Shown one piece after another: positions 1 through 6,226 of a DNA stretch of 8,129 nucleotides (within the stretch, counting starts at the first letter, position 1; every line of letters begins with the position of its first letter). Source of the DNA: Tychonema litorale BBK16 (lineage in GTDB: Bacteria; Cyanobacteriota; Cyanobacteriia; Cyanobacteriales; Microcoleaceae); NCBI RefSeq assembly GCF_021648855.1, contig NZ_JAKJHX010000159.1, positions 2,053 to 10,181 of the forward strand. The letters are read 5' to 3'. A program made the translations under genes and the position numbers. The notes beneath the pieces are model-generated. The model did no database searches. It saw only the letters and a program-made list of their open reading frames with translations, and was not told where the DNA came from.

Positions 1-96
1 GGTTGTTGAACCATCAGTAAAAGTTACAGCAGTCGAAACTGCGGTTGTTGAACCATCAGTAAAAGTTACAGCAGTCGAAACTGCGGTTGTTGAACC
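1..96 (+). repeat. 42-bp in-frame coding repeat (two exact copies plus a decayed third)
   Basis: Positions 1-42 and 43-84 are identical. A third copy starts at 85, keeps GGTTGTTGAACCA and then diverges. The period is 14 codons, so each copy adds VVEPSVKVTAVETA to the CAAD protein's N-terminal region without shifting the frame. The repeat begins exactly at the window edge, so more copies may lie to the left. Confidence 0.9.
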
Positions 97-676
97 AGTA
101 GAAGTTACAGTAGTCGAAGAACCGACTGTTTTAACAGTCGAATCGTCCGTTGCAGCAGTCGAAATATCGGCAGTTGCAACAGCAGCAGCAGCAGTTGAAA
201 TAGCTGCCGCTAATCAGCCAAAAACTATTGCGAGTGGAGAAATGACTTCATCAAACGAACCAGAAACAACTGTGATTATCACCGAAATTCCAACGGGTGA
301 TAATACTGAAAGTGCGATCGGTACTACAAAAGTTACTGTTACCGAAGAAAGCCCTAATCAAACTCAGCAGATCAAAGACCAAGTTATCTCAATTTTGTCT
401 GAACTTCCGGCTTATATCGGCGCTTTTTACGAGCAGTACAAAAGTCCGCTGACAGTCGTCGGTTTAATTTTAGTGTCGATTATTTCTTTGAAAGTGCTTT
501 TGGGCATAGTAAATGAACTTAATGACATTCCTTTGTTAGCACCAACATTTGAGCTAATCGGTATTGGATATACTGTGTGGTTTGTCTACCGCTATTTGTT
601 GCGCTCTTCCAACCGCCAACAATTAGGTCAAGAAATTGAAGCCATAAAAGAACAAATTTTTGGCAAAAAGTCCTAA
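2..676 (+). CDS. CAAD-domain (CURT1-like) thylakoid membrane protein, 5' end missing
   Basis: The frame is open from the left edge, giving 224 visible residues; the true start lies outside the window. The first Met (position 242) is a poor start: GGAG ends only 2 nt before it, and the upstream codons continue in frame as Val/Glu/Ala/Thr-rich low-complexity protein with a 14-residue repeat. The last 100 or so residues match the CAAD domain (cyanobacterial aminoacyl-tRNA synthetase appended domain, related to plant CURT1). They show an amphipathic stretch around ELPAYIGAFYEQYKSPL, a membrane segment from about visible residue 150 to 170, the signature NDIPLLAPTFELIGIGY, a second membrane segment at about 177-198, then YRYLLR and a charged C-terminal helix. 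In known members this domain anchors proteins in, or curves, thylakoid membranes. No synthetase domain is visible, so this is most likely a stand-alone CAAD protein. The domain call is strong; the exact role is inferred. Confidence 0.88.
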   Translation, partial: VVEPSVKVTAVETAVVEPSVKVTAVETAVVEPVEVTVVEEPTVLTVESSVAAVEISAVATAAAAVEIAAANQPKTIASGEMTSSNEPETTVIITEIPTGDNTESAIGTTKVTVTEESPNQTQQIKDQVISILSELPAYIGAFYEQYKSPLTVVGLILVSIISLKVLLGIVNELNDIPLLAPTFELIGIGYTVWFVYRYLLRSSNRQQLGQEIEAIKEQIFGKKS

Positions 677-704
677 TCTTTTGCTAGTAAGTTGTTGAAT
701 TCCT

Positions 705-750
705 ACCCGACACTGACAATTTTAAACAAGTTGTCTATGTCGGGTTTCTT
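705..750 (+). terminator. Rho-independent-type terminator after the CAAD gene
   Basis: The arm ACCCGACACTGACAA (705-719) pairs with TTGTCTATGTCGGGT (731-745), with two mismatches and an 11-nt loop. TTCTT follows on the + strand. It lies 28 nt after the CAAD stop codon. The minus-strand side has no T tract, so it fits the CAAD transcript better than the convergent CHAT transcript. Confidence 0.7.
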
Positions 751-752
751 AT

Positions 753-780
753 GGGCATAGGGCATAGGGCATAGGGCATT
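753..780. repeat. Short tandem heptamer repeat, GGGCATA x4
   Basis: There are four head-to-tail copies of GGGCATA (753, 760, 767, 774), the last ending in T instead of A. Heptameric short tandem repeats between genes are a well-known feature of filamentous cyanobacterial genomes. It lies between the convergent 3' ends of the CAAD and CHAT genes, and no coding role is visible. Confidence 0.9.
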
Positions 781-793
781 GTTATTAAAAACA

Positions 794-833
794 ACTAATG
801 ACTAATGACTAATGACTAATGACTAATGACTAA
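794..833. repeat. Short tandem heptamer repeat, ACTAATG x5 plus partial copy
   Basis: Five exact copies of ACTAATG run from 794 to 828. The partial copy ACTAA (829-833) covers the stop codon of the minus-strand CHAT gene (CTA at 830-832, read as TAG). It is a second, different heptamer family 14 bp from the GGGCATA run. The overlap suggests that repeat expansion reached, or supplied, the end of the CHAT gene. Confidence 0.9.
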
Positions 834-3800
834 ACCCCAGAAGCAGTAAAAGCTGCCCAGTAATAAGGATTAGCAAAAGGATGAGGTTTGCGGTTACGAA
901 TTTGCCGGAAAGAAGCCTCGGCAATTAGGCGAGAACTTTGAGGAAGCCGATCGAACATTTGCAAAATTTGAGGCAAAAAATCCGCTAGCAACAGATCCAA
1001 TTCCTCGCCAGTCAAATCCCGCAGCCACCTTTGAGCATCATTGAGGGCGTGAGCCACATCTCCCGTCTGTAACCTGGGAAACTTTGCCAGATTTTCATAA
1101 AACTTGCTCATCATTAGCAGCGTCGAAAAATCATTCAGCTTCCAAAGACTTCTGACAACGCTGGATGTACCAGCATAGAGCAAACCATCTGAAAAACCTA
1201 CAAAAATTCCATCATTCGTGACTCTGCCTTTTTCAATTTCACAAGCAGATAATGTCACCAAAAAATGTTGTCGAAAATCCAAATCAAATAGTTCCTCTAA
1301 AGTCAAGAATTCATCCTTTAAATATACACCAGATTTGAGAGATGAAGCCAAATTCACTAAAGTTAGACAAGCAAAATGAGCGATTTTCTTGGAGATCAAC
1401 GGCCCGGTTTTTGTTGATTGATTTCCATGATTATTGCTAGCAATAGCGCTGCAAACATCCTGTTTATTTACTTGCTTGTTTCGCAAAACTTCCGCACTGG
1501 AAAAATATTGGCAAATATTGGTGACTTCAATATTGCTGTAGAGGGAATCTTTGGTAAAGTTGGAAACTGCTAAAAGTTGCTGCAATCTCGGTCGATATCG
1601 ACCAATGGCCGCGCTGTCTGCGATTTGTCTCAACCGCAATAGCTGACAGCTAGGAGCATAGCGGATTCCTCTAGCAAATCGATCGATCAAATAAGCACTG
1701 ACTGGTTGCTGGTTGCTCACAGCCGAACCTTGGGAAAAGTCTGAACTGATGACATGACTCAAATCCGAGCTGGTGCGATCGCACCCAGGAAGCCTAGAAT
1801 TTTCCCCACCATCCTCAAAGGCATCTCCGAGCCCCAGAGGCAAAGCGTGGAAGGGTAAAGCGTGTAAAAATCCGTGTGGGACAAAAATCAGCCGATCGCA
1901 CTTGGACGGCACCAGAGATACTACTTGATCGATTTCCAGCAGCGTTGCTAATCGGTTGAGTCGAGTCTGGAGATGATTAGTCCAGCGACCTTTTTGGTCA
2001 GAATAAGCGCTCTGATACTCCGATATCCAATTTTCGAGTTCCAAAGCATTTTGTTGCGAACATTGATGTAAAACGGGATATTCAGCATCAGCCAGCACCA
2101 CAAAGGCGACCAATACCTCCCCAAAACTAGCCCATACCACCGCAGCACAATTATCTGGTAACAATTCCCGAATTTGCTTAAACCCGATCGGTCGAACTTT
2201 ACGAGCTAAGCTAAAGAAAGGGTCTTTTGACTCCACTTCAGAGGCAATCAACTCGTCCAATTGCTTCCACAATTGATTCAGGTGCGTCCAGTCCGAGTTC
2301 CCCAGCAGAGAACCGCTGTTTAAAGCTTGCGTGTCATCCCCCCCTGAAATCACACCACCCGCGTCGGAAACTCCCTGTTCTTGGTGTTGTTGTTCCGCCA
2401 CAATTGCCCGTCGCAAACACTCCAACTCACCTCGAACTTCTACGGGAATGTCGCCTTTGGGAGTCAGGTCACATTTCACCAGCAGTTCTACTAAATTCAG
2501 AGCTTTGTGACGTTCGGTGTATTCCAGGGCCTTGGCATAATATTCAGGTTGAGTTGCGCCGAGTTCCAGACAAACTTGCACTAGGGATTTGTAGAGTCCA
2601 GTCCAGGTACGAGTTAATTTTGGTTTATGCCCGATCGCCCGATCGCTCAAATCGACCAAATCAATAGTAGCTTCGCAACGCAAGAATTCCACAGTATCCA
2701 CAGCAGCAGCAAAAACACTATAAGCTCGGAGTAATTCGCCTTGAATTCGGTGAGCCTGACCCAAATAAAACAAAGTTTGAGCCCAGCGGTGCGGATAAGT
2801 TTCGCGAGTGTAGACTTTCGTGGCATTGTGATAGCAGGCGATCGCAGTTTGAAGGTGCGACGAGTTTTCCATCTGGGTCAATTCACACAAAGCTTGACCC
2901 AGATCGTTTTGTAGCATCGCCCAACGATCGGGATAATTTTTGCGAGTGTATACTTTCAAAGCATTTTGATAGCAGGAGATCGCACTTTTGAGATTACGGT
3001 TTCTTTCCCCTTTGTGATGTTCGCTCAAAGCGCGGCCGAGGTAAGCGCACAGCATCGCCCAGCGTTCAGGAAACTTTTGGCGGCTGCAAAACAGCAAAGC
3101 ATTTTGATAGCAAACAATTACTAATTCGAGATTATCAGATTTTTCTCCTTTCAACCGCAGATTGTAAGCTTTGCCGAGATAAGTTTGCAGTGTTCCCCAG
3201 CGTTCAGGAAACTTTTGGCGAGTATGAACTTGCAAAGCATTGTCATAGCAAGCGATCGCCATTTCCAAATTTTCGGTCCTGTCGCCTTGAATGCGATCGA
3301 GCCACACCCGACCCAAATTACTTTGAGTCGTCGCCCATTGCACCGGAAAACCTTCCCTAGTCCGTATTTGCAGAGCTCTTTGATAACAGTTGATTGCGTC
3401 TTCCAGGTTTTGCGATCGATTCCCCCGCAGGCGAGCACAATAAGCATTTGCCAAATTATTTTGAGTCGTCGCCCAACGCCGGGGAAACACATTGCGGTTG
3501 TAGACTTGCAACGCATTGTAGTAACAAGCGATCGCCAGTTCCAAATTTTGAGCCCTGTCACCTCGAAGTCGGCGGCTGTAAGCGCGGCCAAGATTATTTT
3601 GAGTGCTGGCCCACTCTTGCCCGAAAATCTCGCGAGTGCGAACTTGCAGAGCATTTTCATAGCAGGCCACTGCCTTTTCCAGATTTTCTGCCGGATCACC
3701 CTTCAGGCGATCGGTGTAAGCACTTCCCAGATTATTTTGCAGCGTCGCCCATTGTTCCGGGTACTGTTGGGGAGTCCGCACTTGCAGAGCATTTTCAAAA

Positions 3801-4462
3801 CAAGCGATCGCCTGTTCCCGATTTTGGGCTGGATCACCCTTCAGGCGATCGCTGTAAGCATTGCCCAGATTGTTTTGTAGCATCGCCCAATCTTGAGGAA
3901 AATATGAGCGAGTAAAAACCTTAGCAACAGTCTCGTAACCTGCTATTTCGATTTCCAAGTTATTGGCCTTGTTGCCGAGAGGAAACCGCCCGATCGCATG
4001 GCTCAAATTGCCGATTAGCGCCCCAAGACGCCTGGTATCAACTGATGTGGCTCCCGGTAGCACCGAACTTGCCCACTGGCGCAGCAGTTGCGCGAAATTC
4101 TGGTCTAGTTTGTCTAAATTGTCTCTCAGCAGCGGGTAGACTTGCCGGAAGTCAGGGCTGTGCGTAACTGTCTGCAATACTTCTGCTAAAAAAGTCAGAT
4201 ATGCCTGGGGGGTTGCTGGTAATAGAGCATTTTCCCGTGCGAGTTCCAAGGGGGCAATCACCCCCTGAAAAAATTTCGCCGCTTTGACTAAACTTTCTGG
4301 TGTCAGTGCCGGCACTTCCAAGTAAAGCGTTTCTACCAACTCAGAGTCGATCGACATCGACTCCGAGTTTAACTTCAAAATCAAATCTGTTCCTGAGTCC
4401 CCAGGATTTTCCAGCAGCGCTCGGAGCATATTAACATCAGTTTTGCGACGCTGTTCGTCCAT
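830..4462 (-). CDS. TPR-CHAT protein, probable catalytically inactive CHAT peptidase
   Basis: This is a 1210-residue protein. Residues 1-145 are helical with no domain I recognise. A degenerate repeat at about 145-186 leads into eight 46-residue TPR units (187-554), each with a W-x-x-x-x-N-x-L-G-x-A-Y core, and a partial ninth. A helical region (about 600-695, with KALEYTERHKALNLVELL) precedes the C-terminal CHAT domain (caspase HetF associated with TPRs), seen in FVPHGFLHALPFHALPL (from about 859), HFAC (1029-1032), TLSACE with Cys1074, and AGTSSVVRSLW. In the family a His in an HG motif and this Cys form the catalytic dyad; here CHG reads Cys1032-Leu1033-Thr1034, so the His is absent. Gly/Ser/Asp-rich insertions lie near 697-727 and 877-920. 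The ATG start has a weak GAGAG 7 nt upstream. CHAT relatives include HetF and other caspase-like regulators. No substrate or partner gene is adjacent, so the role is unknown; a scaffold or pseudo-enzyme is my inference. Confidence 0.9.
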   Translation of the reverse strand: MDEQRRKTDVNMLRALLENPGDSGTDLILKLNSESMSIDSELVETLYLEVPALTPESLVKAAKFFQGVIAPLELARENALLPATPQAYLTFLAEVLQTVTHSPDFRQVYPLLRDNLDKLDQNFAQLLRQWASSVLPGATSVDTRRLGALIGNLSHAIGRFPLGNKANNLEIEIAGYETVAKVFTRSYFPQDWAMLQNNLGNAYSDRLKGDPAQNREQAIACFENALQVRTPQQYPEQWATLQNNLGSAYTDRLKGDPAENLEKAVACYENALQVRTREIFGQEWASTQNNLGRAYSRRLRGDRAQNLELAIACYYNALQVYNRNVFPRRWATTQNNLANAYCARLRGNRSQNLEDAINCYQRALQIRTREGFPVQWATTQSNLGRVWLDRIQGDRTENLEMAIACYDNALQVHTRQKFPERWGTLQTYLGKAYNLRLKGEKSDNLELVIVCYQNALLFCSRQKFPERWAMLCAYLGRALSEHHKGERNRNLKSAISCYQNALKVYTRKNYPDRWAMLQNDLGQALCELTQMENSSHLQTAIACYHNATKVYTRETYPHRWAQTLFYLGQAHRIQGELLRAYSVFAAAVDTVEFLRCEATIDLVDLSDRAIGHKPKLTRTWTGLYKSLVQVCLELGATQPEYYAKALEYTERHKALNLVELLVKCDLTPKGDIPVEVRGELECLRRAIVAEQQHQEQGVSDAGGVISGGDDTQALNSGSLLGNSDWTHLNQLWKQLDELIASEVESKDPFFSLARKVRPIGFKQIRELLPDNCAAVVWASFGEVLVAFVVLADAEYPVLHQCSQQNALELENWISEYQSAYSDQKGRWTNHLQTRLNRLATLLEIDQVVSLVPSKCDRLIFVPHGFLHALPFHALPLGLGDAFEDGGENSRLPGCDRTSSDLSHVISSDFSQGSAVSNQQPVSAYLIDRFARGIRYAPSCQLLRLRQIADSAAIGRYRPRLQQLLAVSNFTKDSLYSNIEVTNICQYFSSAEVLRNKQVNKQDVCSAIASNNHGNQSTKTGPLISKKIAHFACLTLVNLASSLKSGVYLKDEFLTLEELFDLDFRQHFLVTLSACEIEKGRVTNDGIFVGFSDGLLYAGTSSVVRSLWKLNDFSTLLMMSKFYENLAKFPRLQTGDVAHALNDAQRWLRDLTGEELDLLLADFLPQILQMFDRLPQSSRLIAEASFRQIRNRKPHPFANPYYWAAFTASGV
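2801..3904 (-). repeat. Eight tandem 138-bp TPR-coding units
   Basis: Eight in-register 138-bp units encode 46-residue TPR repeats (residues 187-554 of the CHAT protein). Each unit has an aromatic-Pro start, Trp at unit position 6, NNLG or a variant at 11-14, R/L-x-G near 20-23, and a CY-x-NAL helix near 35-40. Units 1-5 are most alike; units 6-8 diverge in the first helix (TYLGKAYNL, AYLGRALSE, NDLGQALCE). DNA similarity between units is high, as expected from duplication. Four units carry HIP1 at the same phase. Confidence 0.9.
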
Positions 4463-4469
4463 CTTGACA

Positions 4470-4474
4470 CTCTC
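4470..4474 (-). promoter_or_regulatory. Weak ribosome binding site of the CHAT gene
   Basis: On the minus strand GAGAG lies 7 nt upstream of the ATG at 4462. It is a partial match to the anti-Shine-Dalgarno complement, but the spacing is good. The next in-frame Met is residue 12, so the start is reasonably but not absolutely fixed. Confidence 0.45.
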
Positions 4475-4569
4475 AGGTCTAAAGATTAGGATTACTACCT
4501 CCGTGCAGCCAATTCAATCAGGAAATCGGGAAGTTTCAATCCCCAACTGGAGGTGAAAGTCTCAGGGGG

Positions 4570-4575
4570 ATTATA
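4570..4575 (-). promoter_or_regulatory. Candidate -10 box for the CHAT gene
   Basis: The minus strand reads TATAAT exactly, about 108 bp upstream of the CHAT start. No good TTGACA-like -35 sits at 16-19 bp; TTAAAC with a 19-bp spacer is the closest. A start about 7 nt downstream would give a leader of roughly 100 nt. The argD terminator lies just upstream, which supports an independent promoter here. Confidence 0.4.
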
Positions 4576-4629
4576 GAGCTTAAAGGATGGCATCGTTTAA
4601 GCATTTTTGAATTAGAGTCCTAGGGGAAC

Positions 4630-4673
4630 CACAAACAAAGACTTCTCCCCAGCTTAGCAAGACTGGAAAGAAG
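4630..4673 (-). terminator. Terminator after argD
   Basis: On the minus strand CTTCTTTCCAG (4673-4663) pairs with CTGGGGAGAAG (4652-4642). The stem has 11 bp, two of them G-U wobbles, around a 10-nt loop. TCTTTGTTTGT follows. The hairpin begins 40 nt after the argD stop, and the wobble pairs form only in the minus-strand RNA, which fits argD transcription. It probably separates argD from the CHAT gene. Confidence 0.62.
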
Positions 4674-4712
4674 CCCCTCAAAACTATAAAATTCCGAATC
4701 TACTGAATTGAT

Positions 4713-5984
4713 TTACCGCACCGCTTGGGAAGCCAGCGCTTTCTCGACAGCTTCCAAAGCTCGATCGACTTCAGCAGCAGTCACAATCAGTGGTGGCACA
4801 AATCTCAGCACTTTCGGCCCAGCGGGAACCAACAGAACTCCAGCCGCGATCGCCGATTTGACAATATCACCCGATGTCAGTGCAATATCGGCTTGCAATT
4901 CCATCCCCACAATCAAACCCCAGCCACGCACTTCGGCAATTAAATCAGGATAAGTGGCCGCCAACTTATTCAGGCCTGCTTTCAACTGTGCTCCACGTTG
5001 CTGCACATTTTCCAGCAAATTTTCCCGTTCCAAAGTTTCGCAAACGCACAAAGCCACAGCACAAACAAAGGGATTACCACCGAAAGTGCTAGCGTGACTT
5101 CCCGGTTCAAATACATCACAGGTCGATTTGCACAGCATAGCGCCGATCGGAATACCGCCACCCAACCCCTTAGCAGAAGTAAAGATATCCGGTTCAATAC
5201 CCAGATTTTCGTAGCCCCAATATTTACCCGTGCGCCCCATCCCGACTTGCACTTCATCGAGAATCAGCAAAATACCTTTTTCGTCGCAAATTTCGCGAAT
5301 TCGTTGGAAATAAGCAAGATCTCCGGGGCGAACTCCACCTTCACCTTGCAGCGCTTCCATCATAATTGCAGCCACTTGGCGTTCCGATGAATCTAGTTGT
5401 GCGATCGCCAGTTCGATCGCAGCAACATCATTGTACGGCACATAATGAAACCCCGGCACCAACGGACTAAAACCCTTTTGGTACTTCGGCTGTCCCGTCG
5501 CCGTAATCGTTGCCAGAGTCCGCCCGTGGAAACTCGCATGAGCTGTGATAATAGTCGGATTAGCGATATTTAATTTTTCGTGAGCATACTTGCGGGCAAG
5601 TTTAATCGCAGCTTCATTAGCTTCCGCGCCAGAGTTGCAAAAGAAAACGCGATCGGCACAAGAATGATCAACAAGCCACTTCGCCAGCTCACCCTGTACG
5701 GGGATATAGTAAAGGTTAGAGACATGATGTAGAGTCTTAATCTGCTTAGTTACAGCTTCAATCAGAGCCGGATGAGCGTGACCCAGAGTGCAAGTAGCAA
5801 TACCCGCAACAAAATCCAGATATTCGCGGCCTTCAGTATCCCAAACACGGCAGCCTTCACCCCGTTCTAGGGCAATATTAAAACGCCCGTAAGTTGTCAT
5901 TACATAGCTGTCAAAGCTTTCGGAACTAAACGGACTAGCTTCCGATTCGACGAAGAGTTCTTTTAGTAAGGTTTGTTGACTCAC
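4713..5984 (-). CDS. argD: Acetylornithine aminotransferase (PLP-dependent, class III)
   Basis: This 423-residue protein has the usual length for ArgD. The enzyme interconverts N-acetylornithine plus 2-oxoglutarate and N-acetylglutamate 5-semialdehyde plus glutamate, in cytosolic arginine synthesis. Class III aminotransferase landmarks are in order: FVAGIATCTLGHAHP (58-72), the phosphate-binding NSGAEANEAAIKLAR (117-131), SFHGRT (151-156), QGEGGV (213-218), LDEVQVGMGRTG (242-253) with Asp243 for the pyridine nitrogen, and SAKGLGGGIPIGAML (270-284) with the Schiff-base Lys272. HASTFGGNP follows further on. The start is GTG: it has AGGAG 6 nt upstream, and the N-terminal region before SYVMTTYGR has the length typical of cyanobacterial ArgD. 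The gene is divergent from rca and followed by its own terminator, so it looks monocistronic. Related enzymes (ornithine or GABA aminotransferases) share these motifs, but the GHAHP and GGGIPIGAML regions fit ArgD best. Confidence 0.95.
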   Translation of the reverse strand: MSQQTLLKELFVESEASPFSSESFDSYVMTTYGRFNIALERGEGCRVWDTEGREYLDFVAGIATCTLGHAHPALIEAVTKQIKTLHHVSNLYYIPVQGELAKWLVDHSCADRVFFCNSGAEANEAAIKLARKYAHEKLNIANPTIITAHASFHGRTLATITATGQPKYQKGFSPLVPGFHYVPYNDVAAIELAIAQLDSSERQVAAIMMEALQGEGGVRPGDLAYFQRIREICDEKGILLILDEVQVGMGRTGKYWGYENLGIEPDIFTSAKGLGGGIPIGAMLCKSTCDVFEPGSHASTFGGNPFVCAVALCVCETLERENLLENVQQRGAQLKAGLNKLAATYPDLIAEVRGWGLIVGMELQADIALTSGDIVKSAIAAGVLLVPAGPKVLRFVPPLIVTAAEVDRALEAVEKALASQAVR

Positions 5985-5990
5985 GAATTG

Positions 5991-5995
5991 CTCCT
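5991..5995 (-). promoter_or_regulatory. Shine-Dalgarno site fixing the GTG start of argD
   Basis: The minus strand reads AGGAG, then 6 nt, then GTG at 5984-5982. The strong match and good spacing make GTG the likely start rather than an internal ATG. Confidence 0.75.
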
Positions 5996-6016
5996 GAAAA
6001 AATTATGTTAGGACTC

Positions 6017-6022
6017 ACTATA
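6017..6022 (-). promoter_or_regulatory. Candidate -10 box for argD
   Basis: The minus strand reads TATAGT (5 of 6 to TATAAT), about 33 bp upstream of the GTG start. A second option, CATAAT at 6007-6002, lies closer. No -35 consensus is seen, because the region upstream is taken up by the inverted repeat starting at 6029. Confidence 0.3.
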
Positions 6023-6028
6023 AATCCC

Positions 6029-6094
6029 AGAAACCGGGTTTTTTACGAAAAAACACGTTGCAGACCACAGATTTGATAGAAAAACCCGGTTTCT
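6029..6094. repeat. Inverted-repeat element with 15-bp perfect arms (AGAAACCGGGTTTTT)
   Basis: AGAAACCGGGTTTTT (6029-6043) is the exact reverse complement of AAAAACCCGGTTTCT (6080-6094), with a 36-bp loop. The left arm runs into a smaller palindrome, TTTTTTACGAAAAAA (6039-6053). It lies between the divergent argD and rca starts, so it is not a terminator for either. From memory, AGAAACCGGGTTT-type palindromes recur in Oscillatoriales intergenic DNA; that cannot be checked here. It resembles a REP or MITE-like element. Confidence 0.8.
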
Positions 6095-6173
6095 TTGGCG
6101 AAGTGCGTCCAGGACTGTATGTGCAAGTCTCGATTGTACGACAAAAATCCAGTTGAACGATGCAGGCTGTCAC

Positions 6174-6187
6174 TTATGTCATAAAAT
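6174..6187 (+). promoter_or_regulatory. Candidate -10 box of rca overlapped by a short palindrome
   Basis: TAAAAT (6182-6187, 5 of 6 to TATAAT) lies 39 bp before the rca ATG. The palindrome TTATGTCATAA (6174-6184) overlaps its upstream edge, a layout that could hold a regulator. TTGAAC at 6153-6158 is 23 bp away, too far for a standard -35. Weak evidence. Confidence 0.25.
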
Positions 6188-6226
6188 CATAACAGCAACA
6201 GCAATTAATCTTCCACAAATCTACCG

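Noticed and set aside
705..750. Bidirectional terminator serving the CHAT gene as well
   Set aside because: The minus-strand side is followed by AGGAATTCAACAAC, not a T tract, so only the plus-strand role is supported.
2227..2667. 146-residue plus-strand frame inside the CHAT gene
   Set aside because: It is antisense to well-conserved TPR-CHAT sequence and has no recognisable domain.
3151..3915. Long open frames (173-231 residues) overlapping the TPR region on both strands
   Set aside because: They are shadows of the 138-bp TPR-coding repeats, whose biased composition keeps other frames open.
830..4462. A CHAT-based defence or cell-death system, as with gasdermin or type III-E CRISPR partners
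   Set aside because: No gasdermin-like, cas or substrate gene is adjacent; neighbours are a CAAD membrane protein and argD, and the catalytic His is absent.
4533..4544. GTTTCAATCCCC, similar to the end of many cyanobacterial CRISPR repeats
   Set aside because: It occurs once, with no second copy, spacer spacing or cas gene in the window.
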